DNA of 64,000 nt from Pseudomonas capsici (GTDB taxonomy: Bacteria; Pseudomonadota; Gammaproteobacteria; Pseudomonadales; Pseudomonadaceae). Location: positions 603,649-667,648 of the forward strand of contig NZ_JAFGZD010000001.1 of assembly GCF_017165765.1 (NCBI RefSeq). Reading direction: 5' to 3'. Under the pieces are notes generated by a model that was given only the letters and a program-made list of their open reading frames with translations, was not told the origin of the DNA and made no database searches. A program made the position numbers and the translations under genes. Below, piece after piece: positions 43,381 through 53,800 of this stretch; positions within the stretch are counted from its first letter, which is position 1; every line of letters starts with the position of its first letter.

Positions 43381-43636
43381 AGCCTGTTTAACTGTTGCCT
43401 GCCCAACAACTAATGTTGCAGGGAGAACAGTATTGAAGGCCGATATAACCTAAGTATTATTGGTTCTTTGGCATTGATTGCCGCCTCGTCTAATGTCCTG
43501 TCTTCAAAGGGTTTTATTGGCTCTTTGTGTCTTTTGCATTGATCTCGTTACATGCCCGGATTTAAAAATTACAGCAGAAAACCGCCGTAACTTTTGCTTG
43601 TCGGCAGGTATTTCTGCGTCTCAAAGGAGCCGTTCC

Positions 43637-46024
43637 ATGTATTACCGTTCACGGTCACTGCTGGCTGCCGCTGTGGTGGCGGCAATGACGCAACTTCCTG
43701 CGCAAGCCGAAGACGCTTCCCCGAGTACCGACGATGACACACGCCTTGGCGCCGTACTGGTGACCGGCACACGAGGCAAGGCCCGTACCGTTCTGGATTC
43801 GCCCGTGCCGGTGGATGTCCTGACTGCCGATGATCTCAAATCCGCAGGAGCAGGCGGTGGTGAACTGGGTCAGGCGTTGCAGACGCTCTTGCCGTCATTC
43901 AGTTTTCCCCGCCAGTCCAACTCCGGCGGTGCGGACCATGTAAGGGCTGCGCAGTTGCGGGGCATGAGTCCCGATCAGGTGCTGGTGCTGGTCAACGGCA
44001 AACGGCGTCATACTTCGGCACTGGTCAACGATTCCTCGAAGATCGGTCGCGGCACCGCGCCGGTGGATTTCAACTCGATCCCCATCAGTGCGATCAAACG
44101 CATCGAAGTGCTGCGCGACGGAGCCGGTGCGCAATATGGTTCCGATGCGATTGCCGGCGTGATCAATATCATCCTCGACGATGCTCCCGAGGGCGGCGAA
44201 GTCTCGACTACCTATGGCGCTTACCACACGCGCCAGGATGCTATCGGCAAGACCACCACCGATGGTCGCAACTCGCTGACGACGGCCAAGATCGGCACCC
44301 GCTTGGGTGAAGAGGGCGGTTTTATCCGTGGCGGCACCGAATACAAGGATCGAGATCCTACCAACCGGGCCGGCTTCGACGGTTTTGCCGATACCCCGGG
44401 CCAGCGCAACTATGTCATGGGTGACGGCGTGGCACGGGACATCAATGCCTGGTTCAACAGCGAACTGCCGCTGGGCAATGGCAAGGCTTATTCATTTGGC
44501 ACCTACAACGAACGGCACACTACGGGGGCGGAGTTTTACCGCTACCCCAGCGATCAGCCGCAGTTCTATCCCGACGGCTATCTGCCGCAGTCGCTGGGCG
44601 ACAATAAGGACCTGTCGGCCACTGTCGGCTTCAAGGGCCTGATCGGTGAGCAGTGGGACTTCGACAGCAGCCTCACTCATGGCCGTAATCACTTTGAATC
44701 GGCCACCCAGCGTACTCTCAACGTAGCTCTGGGAGCCGACTCACCGACCCGCTTCGATACCGGAACGTACGAACTGCGCCAGACTACCGCCAATCTGGAT
44801 TTCACTCGAGAGCTGCGCCTGGCAGGTCGTCCTTTCGTACTGGCTCTGGGCAGTGAATACCGCTACGAAAACTACCTGACCTATGCCGGCGACGAGGCTT
44901 CGTATTTCGGTACCGGGGCCGATGGGGCCAACGGCTTGCGTCCGAGCGAAGAGGTTGATCTGGACCGCAATGTATTCGGCACCTATGTCGAATTGTCCGG
45001 CGATCTGACCGACCGATTGTTTGTCGATGCGGCGACGCGCTGGGAGCGCTATGACGATGCGGGCAGCAAGCTCACCGGCAAGCTGAGCGGCCGCTACCGC
45101 CTGACCGAGCAACTGGCCTTGCGCGGCGCTGTCTCGAACAACTTCCGGGCACCGTCCCTGGCGCAGGTGGGTTTTCAGAACACCACCAGCAACTTCGGTA
45201 CCGGCGGCACGCTGACTGATATCCGGGTGCTGTCGGTCAACGACCCGATAGCTCGCGCTCTGGGTGCCGAGGATTTGAAACCGGAAACCTCGAAGAACTT
45301 CAGCCTCGGCCTGACCGCGCAGTTGAGTGAGCGTTTCGATGCGTCCTTCGATGTGTTCCGCATCGACGTCAAGGACCGCATTACCCTGTCGCAACGCATT
45401 GGCAGCGATGCGCTGGAGCAGTACATCAACGATAACCTCGGAGTCGCCGGGGTGCATGATGTGAACTTCTTTACCAATGCCGCCGATACTCGCACTGACG
45501 GAGCCGAACTGGTGCTCAACTACCGTCAGCCCTTTCTGGACGGGCAACTGGGCCTGACCACGGCATACACCTGGAATCACACCAAAGTCACCAAGACCAA
45601 AGGCACTCCGTCGCAGTTGAGCAATCTCGGCATCGGCAGCGATGCGCTGGTGGGTGTTGAGGAGCGCAACACTCTGACCGATGCGGCACCCAGGGACCGC
45701 TTCGTGCTTTCCGCAAACTGGGCCAGCCAGCACTGGGGGCTGCTCGGTCGCCTGACGCGCCAGGGCAAGACCACCCGCGTATTCGATTTCGGAGATTCCC
45801 AGCCTGAGCAGACCTATGATGCTGTCTGGCAACTGGATGCCGAGGTGCAGTACAAGTTCACGCCCAGATTCGATATTGCCCTGGGTGGCAACAACCTGAC
45901 CGACCGATATCCGGAGCGCTCCAGCTCCGAGATCAACTACGGGGGTAACCTGCCGTATGACGTACTGTCGCCGATTGGTACCAATGGCGCGTATTACTAC
46001 GCCAGGGTGACTTACGGATTCTGA
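43637..46024 (+). CDS. TonB-dependent receptor
   Basis: ATG 43637 was chosen for AAAGGAG at 43623-43629 and because it starts a clean signal peptide (MYYRSRSLLAAAVVAAMTQL, cleavage near AQAED); the frame continues upstream for 53 codons without signal character. The 795-residue protein has a plug domain with GAVLVTGTRGKARTVLDSPV, AAQLRGMSPDQVLVLVNGKR, RIEVLRDGAGAQYGSDAIAG and VINIILDD. The barrel ends in YYYARVTYGF. The VNGKRRHTSA segment is common in receptors for sugars or plant metabolites. Its placement after a complete sugar importer supports joint uptake of one substrate across both membranes. Confidence 0.87.
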   Translation: MYYRSRSLLAAAVVAAMTQLPAQAEDASPSTDDDTRLGAVLVTGTRGKARTVLDSPVPVDVLTADDLKSAGAGGGELGQALQTLLPSFSFPRQSNSGGADHVRAAQLRGMSPDQVLVLVNGKRRHTSALVNDSSKIGRGTAPVDFNSIPISAIKRIEVLRDGAGAQYGSDAIAGVINIILDDAPEGGEVSTTYGAYHTRQDAIGKTTTDGRNSLTTAKIGTRLGEEGGFIRGGTEYKDRDPTNRAGFDGFADTPGQRNYVMGDGVARDINAWFNSELPLGNGKAYSFGTYNERHTTGAEFYRYPSDQPQFYPDGYLPQSLGDNKDLSATVGFKGLIGEQWDFDSSLTHGRNHFESATQRTLNVALGADSPTRFDTGTYELRQTTANLDFTRELRLAGRPFVLALGSEYRYENYLTYAGDEASYFGTGADGANGLRPSEEVDLDRNVFGTYVELSGDLTDRLFVDAATRWERYDDAGSKLTGKLSGRYRLTEQLALRGAVSNNFRAPSLAQVGFQNTTSNFGTGGTLTDIRVLSVNDPIARALGAEDLKPETSKNFSLGLTAQLSERFDASFDVFRIDVKDRITLSQRIGSDALEQYINDNLGVAGVHDVNFFTNAADTRTDGAELVLNYRQPFLDGQLGLTTAYTWNHTKVTKTKGTPSQLSNLGIGSDALVGVEERNTLTDAAPRDRFVLSANWASQHWGLLGRLTRQGKTTRVFDFGDSQPEQTYDAVWQLDAEVQYKFTPRFDIALGGNNLTDRYPERSSSEINYGGNLPYDVLSPIGTNGAYYYARVTYGF

Positions 46025-46038
46025 TGGGTTGTCACGAG

Positions 46039-46066
46039 AAACGCCGCCTTGATAAGGGCGGCGTTT
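46039..46066. terminator. bidirectional intrinsic terminator
   Basis: AAACGCCGCC (46039-46048) and GGCGGCGTTT (46057-46066) form a perfect 10-bp stem with an 8-nt loop between the convergent TonB receptor and DUF3574 genes. The A/T ends of the stem give short U-runs in both directions. Confidence 0.8.
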
Positions 46067-46070
46067 GGGT

Positions 46071-46532
46071 TCAGAAGGAAATCTCTGCCGGTTGCGACAA
46101 ACGCAATACAGAAAGATCGCCGGTTACGCGCTTCCAGGCCAGGCGAATGGCCTCGATGTTCTCGCGGTTCCTGGCGGTATTTTCATGCAGGATCACGATC
46201 ACCCGGGTATTGAGTCGTTCCGGTTGTGTAGCGCCTTTATCCCGCCACTGGCCGTAGGCATCGAGTGTCGTAAAACCATCGGGGAAACGTGGCGTGACTT
46301 CCTTGTCCAGAAACTCCCGCCAGCGCGCCACATTCGCCTGATCCTTCTCGCTGTCCAGCAACCCCAGCGAAAAATACAATTCCGTGCGTAGCCACGTCGC
46401 CTGGGGTGGACGGCTACTGTCGCCCTGCAAGGTGGAAGTGCCTGGGTCAGTCGTGTGGACGGGAAGAACGGGAGAGGCAGAACAGCCGACCAGCAGCATC
46501 AGCAGGCCGGGTAATAACACGCGTGGCAACAT
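46071..46532 (-). CDS. DUF3574 family lipoprotein
   Basis: The start at 46532 (MLPRVLLPGLLMLLVGC) has AGGAA 7-8 bases upstream; the ATG at 46556 lacks a site. The 153-residue precursor has lipobox LLVGC (cysteine at residue 17). The DUF3574 domain shows TELYFSLGLL, WREFLDKEVTPRFPDGFTTL, DAYGQWRD and NTRVIVILHENT. Function is unknown for the family. Ser at +2 predicts outer-membrane sorting. Confidence 0.8.
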   Translation of the reverse strand: MLPRVLLPGLLMLLVGCSASPVLPVHTTDPGTSTLQGDSSRPPQATWLRTELYFSLGLLDSEKDQANVARWREFLDKEVTPRFPDGFTTLDAYGQWRDKGATQPERLNTRVIVILHENTARNRENIEAIRLAWKRVTGDLSVLRLSQPAEISF

Positions 46533-46653
46533 CAGGGATTCCTGCAGTGGCATCAATAAAGAGTCTCACTATAAGAAGCCGGGTTAATGGTTAGAAATAA
46601 TAAAAAACCTGTTTTCTGGAGCAAAAAGAATAAGCAAATCCACCCCCCTCGGC

Positions 46654-46720
46654 AGGAGCGAATTCATTGGCGAGACGTCATTGAAGGCGTTCAAGTCAGT
46701 TCGCCAATGAATTCGCTCCT
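46654..46720. repeat. perfect 20-bp inverted repeat
   Basis: AGGAGCGAATTCATTGGCGA (46654-46673) and its exact complement (46701-46720) flank a 27-nt spacer. The sequence is of the Pseudomonas REP type. It begins 6 bp after the dat stop codon on the minus strand and could end or protect that transcript. Confidence 0.75.
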
Positions 46721-46725
46721 ACTGC

Positions 46726-48042
46726 TCAATGGGCCTTGCTGGCTGCCGCTACCGAATCTTCGAAACGCTCCAGAACCATGCCCACTTCCTGCTCGCTGAT
46801 GGTCAGTGCCGGCAGGAAGCGCAGCACGGAGCTGTGGCGTCCCCCGGTTTCGATAATCAGGCCATTCTCGAAGCAGTTGAGCTTGATGGCGCGTGCCAGT
46901 TGCGAATGTCCCGGTCCGGTGCGTCCCTTTTCCTTGGGGTGAGTGACCTCGACCCCGAGCATCAGGCCGCGACCACGCACTTCGGCCAGGGCCGGGTAGC
47001 GTTGGGCAATGTCTCTGAGACCGCTGGCAAGTATTTCGCCTCGCGCTGCCGCCTGGGCTGCCAGGTTTTGTGATTGCACATGGCGGATAGTCGCAGCCCC
47101 CGCCACCATTGCAATCTGATTGCCACGGAAAGTACCCGCATGCATGCCGGCGCTCCAGGTATCCAGGTGCTCGGCAAAGACGATCACTGACATCGGATAA
47201 CCGCCACCAATGGCCTTGGACAGCACCAGAATGTCCGGGACGATTCCGGAGTGTTCAATGGCAAAGGTGCTGCCGGTACGGCCCAGGCCGGTCTGTACTT
47301 CATCGATGATCAACAGGATTTCCTGCTCGCGGGTGATCTCGCGCAACTCGCGCAGCCAGTTTGCCGATGCGGGAATGCAGCCGCCTTCGCCCTGAATCAC
47401 TTCGACGATCACTGCCGCCGGTTTCTGGACGCCGCCTTCGGGATCGCTGAGCACCGTGCGGATATATTCGATAGACAGTTGGTCGGTCTGTGCGCCATCG
47501 GTACCGAAGGGGCAGCGCAGTGCATAAGGAAAGGGCAGGAAGTGCGTACCGGGGTTGACCGCCCCCGTATTGATCTTGGGTTTGAGATTGCCCATGGCCG
47601 ACAGGGCGCCTGCGGTCATGCCGTGATAGCCGCCATGGAACGCCATCAGCGGAGTGCGCTGGGTGTAATGACGGGCCAGCTTGATGGCGGCTTCCACCGC
47701 ATCCGAGCCGCTGGGGCCGCAGAACAGGATCTTGCTGTTATTGCGCATTGGCGCGGGCAAGGTAGAGAACAGTGCCTGCACGAATTCATGTTTGGCAGGT
47801 GTGGCAAGGTCCAGGCCCTGTTGCAGTTGATCGGTATCTAGGAACTGAAGCACGGCTTCGCGGACAACGGCAGGATTGTGACCCAGGGCAAGGGTGCCGG
47901 CATTGGCCAGACAGTCAAGGTACTCACGTCCCTGATCATCCTTGATACGTGAACCGTTACCGCTGACGAACAGGCGCTGGAATGTGGCCGCGTATGTCCT
48001 TGCGTTGGATTCGACTTTTTTCAGATAGCTCAACTCTTGCAT
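46726..48042 (-). CDS. dat: diaminobutyrate-2-oxoglutarate aminotransferase
   Basis: The 438-residue protein is a class-III PLP aminotransferase of the EctB/Dat group. It shows LDCLANAGTLALGHNPAVV, GPSGSDAVEAAIKLARHYT, MAFHGGYHGMTAGALSAMG, IIDEVQTGLGRTG (cofactor Asp) and LSKAIGGGYPMS (PLP lysine). The enzyme converts aspartate semialdehyde and glutamate to 2,4-diaminobutyrate (Dab). Dab is a building block near the C-terminus of syringopeptins, corpeptins and cichopeptins, and a dat gene lies in the P. syringae syr-syp island. Here it is divergent from the RND exporter, supporting precursor supply for the NRPS product. Other Dab uses (siderophores such as pyoverdine) remain possible. Confidence 0.85.
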   Translation of the reverse strand: MQELSYLKKVESNARTYAATFQRLFVSGNGSRIKDDQGREYLDCLANAGTLALGHNPAVVREAVLQFLDTDQLQQGLDLATPAKHEFVQALFSTLPAPMRNNSKILFCGPSGSDAVEAAIKLARHYTQRTPLMAFHGGYHGMTAGALSAMGNLKPKINTGAVNPGTHFLPFPYALRCPFGTDGAQTDQLSIEYIRTVLSDPEGGVQKPAAVIVEVIQGEGGCIPASANWLRELREITREQEILLIIDEVQTGLGRTGSTFAIEHSGIVPDILVLSKAIGGGYPMSVIVFAEHLDTWSAGMHAGTFRGNQIAMVAGAATIRHVQSQNLAAQAAARGEILASGLRDIAQRYPALAEVRGRGLMLGVEVTHPKEKGRTGPGHSQLARAIKLNCFENGLIIETGGRHSSVLRFLPALTISEQEVGMVLERFEDSVAAASKAH

Positions 48043-48137
48043 AGTCGGTCACTCGTTTGCCTTGAGAAATGGCATCTCCTGCGAGTCGTTCGATACCCGC
48101 GCGATGTGATAGCGATTCTGCTGCACAGGTCATGGAC

Positions 48138-48157
48138 CGACAATTTCCCACGGGACA
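48138..48157 (-). promoter_or_regulatory. syr-syp box half-site facing dat
   Basis: On the minus strand the sequence reads TGTCCCG-N6-ATTGTCG. The left half matches the syr-syp box TGtCccgN6cggGaCA at 7 of 7 positions, the right half at only 2 of 7. It lies about 95 bp upstream of the dat start and abuts a second box at 48159-48178 (shared palindrome GGGACAATGTCCC). Confidence 0.4.
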
Positions 48158-48158
48158 A

Positions 48159-48178
48159 TGTCCCCGCTTTCCGCGCCA
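48159..48178 (+). promoter_or_regulatory. syr-syp-like box upstream of the RND exporter
   Basis: TGTCCCCGCTTTCCGCGCCA matches TGtCccgN6cggGaCA at 11 of 14 defined positions, including all six strongly conserved ones (T, G, C, G, C, A). It lies 83 bp upstream of the exporter ATG, suitable for control by a SyrF/SalA-type LuxR regulator. Confidence 0.5.
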
Positions 48179-48261
48179 GACAGTCATTGCGTCAAACGTT
48201 TCAATAGCGCCGTCAATGCAGCCGAGCGCCTGACCCAACGTCCAGGCATCAAGAGGACGTC

Positions 48262-49695
48262 ATGGATATCTTCAAAACGGCAGCGAAATCGTCACTGCCG
48301 ATACTCATTGCCCTGATTGCCAGCGGCTGTGTGATGGGACCCGATTATCAGCCTCCGGCAGTTTCCATCCCTGCGCACTGGCATGCACCTTTGCCCCACG
48401 ATGCCAGCGTCAAGACGCTGTCCGGTTGGTGGCAGCAATTCAATGACCCGCAACTGGAGCAACTGCTGCAATGGGCGGAAGCCGATAGTCCTACGCTCGA
48501 TCAGGCATGGGCGAACATCCAGCAGGCCAGGGCGACTCTGGCAGTGAGCGATGCCGATGCATCTCCGACCTTGCGAGGATCACTGGCGCGCAACCGTACC
48601 GGAGAGCGTCAGGACGGTAGCGGTCAGACGTACTCCAGCTCTTCGGCCGGACTCGATGCCGCATGGGAGCTGGATCTGTTCGGCAAATTCCGGCGCAACC
48701 GTGAAGCCGCGAGCAATCGCATCCAGGCCAGGGTCGATGACTGGCATGACGCACGAGTGTCGCTGGCTGCCGAAGTGGCCGATGACTATGTTCAATATCG
48801 AGGCTGCCAGCGTCTGGTCCTGGCTTATCAGGAGCAGCTCGACTCGCAACGCCAGACCGCCGAGCTCACCGGGCTGTCCCTCAAGGCCGGCTTCACTGCA
48901 CCTGCCGATCTGGTTCTGACCCAGGCGTCTGCGGCCAGCAGTCAGTCGACCCTGATCAATCAGCGCAGCGAGTGTGAATTACTGCTCAAGCAACTGACCC
49001 AACTGACCGGCAGCGATGAAGACCGCGTGCGGGAATTGCTGGGCCAGGCCCCGGCAATACTGCCGTCGCCAGCCCGACTGGACGTCCATTCCATTCCCGC
49101 CGATCTGATCCGTCAGCGACCCGATCTGGCCTCGCGAGAGCGCGAACTGGCCGCTGCCAGCGCAGATATTGGCGTGGCCGAAGCACAGCGCTGGCCAAGT
49201 CTGAGCCTTTCCGGTTCGTTCGCTGTCGGGACCAGCAATGGACAGTTGCTGCGTAACTGGACTGTGGGGCCTGCGCTGTCTTTGCCGCTGCTCGATGGTG
49301 GCCTTGGTCGCGCCACGGTCAAGAGTGCCGAGGCGGCCTATGACTCGGCACTGGCGGCTTACCGACAGACCTTGCGCACCTCCGTGGGTGAAGTGGAGCA
49401 GGCATTGGTCCGACTTGATGCGGCCCGACGCCGTGAAGCCGATGTGGAGCGGGCGACACAGGGCTATAGCGAATACTTTCAGGCCGTGGACAAGTCCTGG
49501 CAGGCCGGTGGCGTGAGCATTCTGGACCGGGAAGTGGCCCGGCGTTCCGCACTGGATGCCCAGATCGAACTGATCACCTTGCAGCAGGAGCAGGTCCGTT
49601 ACTGGATTGCTCTCTACAAGGCTCTGGGCGGTGGATGGCAGGACAGCCCTGAAAATCAGTCAGTTGCGCAGGCCTCGGGAGGAAAGCGATCTTGA
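48262..49695 (+). CDS. pseA: outer-membrane factor of RND efflux system (PseA/OprM-like lipoprotein)
   Basis: The 477-residue precursor has lipobox ASGC (cysteine at residue 23) followed by VMGPDYQPPAV, the usual NodT/OprM opening. Two repeated OEP domains follow, with GWWQQFNDPQLEQLL, AAWELDLFGKFRRNREAA and ADLIRQRPDLASRERELAAA. Trimeric outer-membrane factors of this kind complete tripartite exporters. It forms an operon with the next two genes (4-bp overlaps). In P. syringae the pseABC exporter of the syr-syp island secretes syringomycin and syringopeptin; the order and dat neighbour match. The symbol is by homology of context; P. corrugata uses crpC for the like gene. Confidence 0.85.
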   Translation: MDIFKTAAKSSLPILIALIASGCVMGPDYQPPAVSIPAHWHAPLPHDASVKTLSGWWQQFNDPQLEQLLQWAEADSPTLDQAWANIQQARATLAVSDADASPTLRGSLARNRTGERQDGSGQTYSSSSAGLDAAWELDLFGKFRRNREAASNRIQARVDDWHDARVSLAAEVADDYVQYRGCQRLVLAYQEQLDSQRQTAELTGLSLKAGFTAPADLVLTQASAASSQSTLINQRSECELLLKQLTQLTGSDEDRVRELLGQAPAILPSPARLDVHSIPADLIRQRPDLASRERELAAASADIGVAEAQRWPSLSLSGSFAVGTSNGQLLRNWTVGPALSLPLLDGGLGRATVKSAEAAYDSALAAYRQTLRTSVGEVEQALVRLDAARRREADVERATQGYSEYFQAVDKSWQAGGVSILDREVARRSALDAQIELITLQQEQVRYWIALYKALGGGWQDSPENQSVAQASGGKRS

Positions 49696-50804
49696 GTTCC
49701 GGTCGTCGCAAGCTTGTCTGGATCCTGCTGGCACTGGGTATTGCTCTGGCGCTGGTGTCTGTGATTCGCAGTCGTTCCGAGACACCGGTCGTCGAGCCGG
49801 TCAGTAATCTCAGCAGTCTCAGTGTCGAGGTCACTCGGGCGCAGTGGCGTCCCTGGCCTAATGAACTGACGGCAAGCGGTCGCCTCTTGCCCTGGCAGGA
49901 GGCGTTGATCAGTGCCGAAACCGGCAGCCTGCGGATCGCCACTGTCGATGCGGATATCGGCGACCGGGTGCGCAAGGGACAAGTGCTGGCCACTCTCGCC
50001 CAGGACAGCCTGCTGGCCGAGCAGAGCAGGCAGCAGGCAACTGTCGAGCAGGCTCGGGCCAATCTGCAAAAGGCGCAATCCGATGTGCGTCGTGCCGAGG
50101 TGGTGGGTGTGACCGGTGTCTTGTCCGCTCAGCAAAGCGAGCAGTACCGGATCGCACTTGCCACCGCCAAGGCCGAACTGGGCGTTGCAACCGCGGATAT
50201 GCAGAGTATCCGTATCCGCCTTGGCCAGACCCGGATTGTGGCGGTCGATGATGGCGTCATCTCATCGCGGACTGCGCTGCTGGGCAACGTGGTGAGTGCC
50301 GGGACCGAACTGTTCCGACTGGTACGAGAAGGTCGTATCGAGTGGCAGGCCGAGCTCGATGCCCGGCAATTGCTTCAGGTCAAGACTGGGCAGCATGCAC
50401 AACTGACGTTGCCCGACGGTCAGTCGGTGGCCGGTCAGGTTCGCCTGCTATCTCCCATCCTCGATAACAACACCGGTCGGGCATTGGTGTACGTCGCTCT
50501 TACACCGGGCAGTGCGGCACGTTCGGGCATGTATGCCACTGGCCGTATCGAGTTGCCTGCGCAACCTGCGCTGACGGTGCCGGATACCGCCGTGTTTCTG
50601 CGCGATGGCCGTTCCTGGGTATTCACTGTCGATGCGGATGAGCGCGTTGCGCAGCGTCAGGTACAAGTCGGGCGTCGTCGGGACAATGCCGTGGAAATCG
50701 TTTCCGGGCTGGACGAACGGCAAACCATCGTGCGCTCCGGCGGTGCCTTCCTCAGTGAGGGGGCCCATGTAACGCCGGTGGCAAGCGGGGCTGTTCAGCC
50801 ATGA
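49692..50804 (+). CDS. pseB: periplasmic adaptor of RND efflux system (PseB-like, HlyD/RND MFP)
   Basis: The TTG start (49692) overlaps the OMF stop codon by 4 bases; GGAGGAAAG precedes it. The 370-residue protein has an N-terminal anchor (LVWILLALGIALALVSVI), a lipoyl half-motif (ALISAETGSLRIATVDADIGDRV split by the hairpin), an alpha-helical hairpin with QQATVEQARANLQKAQSDVR, and beta-barrel segments. It bridges the inner-membrane pump and outer-membrane channel. It also overlaps the pump gene by 4 bases (ATGA), showing tight coupling. Confidence 0.87.
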   Translation: MSSGRRKLVWILLALGIALALVSVIRSRSETPVVEPVSNLSSLSVEVTRAQWRPWPNELTASGRLLPWQEALISAETGSLRIATVDADIGDRVRKGQVLATLAQDSLLAEQSRQQATVEQARANLQKAQSDVRRAEVVGVTGVLSAQQSEQYRIALATAKAELGVATADMQSIRIRLGQTRIVAVDDGVISSRTALLGNVVSAGTELFRLVREGRIEWQAELDARQLLQVKTGQHAQLTLPDGQSVAGQVRLLSPILDNNTGRALVYVALTPGSAARSGMYATGRIELPAQPALTVPDTAVFLRDGRSWVFTVDADERVAQRQVQVGRRRDNAVEIVSGLDERQTIVRSGGAFLSEGAHVTPVASGAVQP

Positions 50805-53800
50805 CGCTGTCGTCCCTGTCCATCCGCTTTCCGGTCCCGGCCATCATGCTGTTCATCCTGCTGGGGGTGTTGGGCTTCATCGGTCTGCAGCGGTTGGGTA
50901 TTCAGGACTTTCCGGACCTTGATCTGCCCACGGTCACCATCAGTGCGTCCCTTGAAGGGGCTGCTCCCGAGCAACTGGAAACCGAGGTGGCTCGCAAGCT
51001 CGAGGACCGGCTTTCATCGTTGCGCCTGCTCAAGCATGTCACCACGACCATCACCTCGGGCAGTGTGCAGATCAATGTCAGCTTCGCTATCGAAAAGGAC
51101 GGCAACGAAGCGCTCAACGAAGTCCGCAATGTGGTGGACAGTGCCATGGCGGAACTGCCCGCCAGCCTGGACACCCCCAGCGTCTCGCGGATGACGATTC
51201 ATGACACGCCGGTGCTGACTTATGTCATCGACGCACCGGGCATGGACGAAGAGGCGCTTTCCTGGTTTGTCGACAATGAACTGAGCAAGCACCTGCAGGA
51301 GGTCAAGGGCGTTGCCCAGGTATTGCGGGTCGGCGGCGTCGAGCGTGAAGTCCAGGTGGACCTCGATCCGACCATGATGGCCGGGCTGGGCCTGGGAGTC
51401 GCTGCTGTCGAGACGCAACTCAAGGCCATGGAAATCGATAACTCCGGCGGGATGGCGGAGCTGGGTGGCGCACGCATGGCGGTGCGTACTCTGGGCGGTA
51501 TCGAGGACCCTCAGGCATTGGGCGCGGTTGATGTGCCGACTGGCGATGGTCGTTCCTTTGCGCTGCGCCAGTTGGCGACGATCCGCGACCATCATGCCGA
51601 GCGTCACTCACTGGCATTCCTGGACGGCAAGCCGGTAATCGGTGTTCAGGTTATCCGTTCTCTGGGGTTTTCCGATGTCAGCATGGCCCGTGGCATCCGT
51701 GAGGCCGTGGCGGACTTCGTGGCCCGGCAGCCGGGTATCAGTCTGACTGAAATCAGTGACAGCTCGGCCTCGGTGCTGGAGAACTACCACGACTCCATGA
51801 ATCTGCTGTACGAAGGGATTCTGCTGGCAGTGCTGGTGGTGTGGTGGTTCCTGCGCGATCCGCGGGCCATGCTGATCGTTGCAACTGCATTGCCGCTGTC
51901 GATCATCCCCACGTTTGGCTTGATGTATTTCGCCGGTTTTACCCTCAATACCGTTTCCTTGCTGGCCCTGGCGTTGATCATCGGCATTCTGGTGGACGAT
52001 GCGATTGTCGAGGTGGAGAACATCGCCCGGCATCTGCGCATGGGCAAAAGCCCCCGGGAAGCGGCCATGGAGGCGGCAGATGAAATCGGCCTGGCGGTGA
52101 TCGCGACTACTGTCACCCTGGTTGCGGTATTTCTGCCGACTGCGTTCATGGGCGGCGTTGCGGGCAAGTTGTTTGTGCAGTTCGGGGTCACGGCTTCGGC
52201 GGCGCTGCTGTTCTCGCTGATGGTGGCGCGTCTGTTGACGCCGATGATGGCGGCGGCCTTTCTCAAGCCCGTGGAGCACATCGAGCAGGATGGCTGGCTG
52301 ATGCGCCGCTATCTGGTGTGGATTCACCGCAGCCTCGAATGGCGCAAGACCACCATGGCGCTGGCCGGGTTGTTCTTTGCCGGCTCGCTGGCGCTGATCG
52401 GCTTCTTGCCCACCAGTTTCCTGCCGGCTCAGGACATTGCCCGATCCACCATTACCCTGGAATTGCCGCCGGGGGCCACTCTTGAGCAGACCGCCAGCCT
52501 GGCTCGAGATGCCAGCACCCGCCTGAAATCGATCCAGGGTATCCGGCATATCTTTGCCATGGCGGGAACGGCAGGCAGCGAAGCGGGGGATGGCGCAGCC
52601 GTCAACCGGGCGACGCTGACGGTTGAGCTGGCTCGACGCCAGGATCGCGAACTCAGCCAGACCGAACTGGAGGCCCGCATGCGCGATGCCTTGCGCCCGC
52701 TGCCGGGGGCTCGCATCAGTGTGGGCGGCGATGGTAATGGCGAAAAGCTCGATATCGTCCTGGCCAGTGAAGACGGGGATCTGCTGGAGCGAACCGCGCA
52801 GGCTCTCGAACCTCAACTGCGCCAACTGAGCGGTGTGGGCAATATTGCTTCCAGTGCCTCGCTGCAGGCTCCGGAAGTACAGTTCCGGCCCGATTACACA
52901 AGGGCTGCCCAGTTGGGGGTCACCAGTCAGCAGATTGCCGACACTCTGCGTCTGGCCACCTATGGCAACTATTCCTCGGCATTGGGCAAGATCAATCTTT
53001 CCCAGCGTCAGGTGAATCTCAGGGTTCGCATGAGCCCCGACTTGCGGGGTGATCTCGAGCGCATTGGCCAGTTGCGCGTCAATGGCCGGGATGGCCAGGT
53101 GGCGCTGGCTTCCCTGGGTGAACTGAGTACCGGCAGCGGACCGGCACAGATCGATCGTCTGGACCGCCAGCGCTATGTCACGCTCTCTGTCGAACTCAAT
53201 GGCCGCAGCCTGGGCGAAGTGATGAATCAGGCCCGTCAGTTGCCGGGGCTTGCGCATCTGCCTGCCGGTGTCCGGCTGGTGGAGCAGGGCGAAGTGCAGT
53301 TGATGAGCGAGCTGTTCGGCAGCTTCGGTCTGACCATGGCCATCGGTGTGTTCTGCATCTATGCGGTGCTGGTGCTGCTGTTTCACGACTTCCTGCAGCC
53401 AGCCACCATTCTTTCCGCGTTGCCTCTTTCCCTGGGCGGTGCATTGCTGGGGCTGCTGGCCTGCGACCTGAGTTTTTCCCTGTCTTCGGTCATCGGTCTG
53501 CTGATGCTCATGGGCATCGTCACCAAGAATTCGATCCTGCTGGTGGACTACGCCATTCTCGCGCGCCGGGATTTCGGCATGAGCCGTTATGACGCGCTGC
53601 TCGATGCCTGTCACAAGCGTGCGCGGCCCATTCTGATGACCACCATCGCCATGGGCGCCGGGATGCTGCCGACCGCCATCGGCGTGGGGGCCGATCCGGG
53701 ATTCAGGCAGCCGATGGCGGTGGTGGTGATCGGCGGACTGCTGACTTCTACCGTGCTCAGTCTGCTGGTGATTCCAGTGATCTTTACCTATGTGGACGAC

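Noticed and set aside
48043..48120. 8-codon leader peptide upstream of dat on the minus strand
   Set aside because: Its AGGAG directly abuts the ATG with no spacing, and no attenuator-like hairpins follow.
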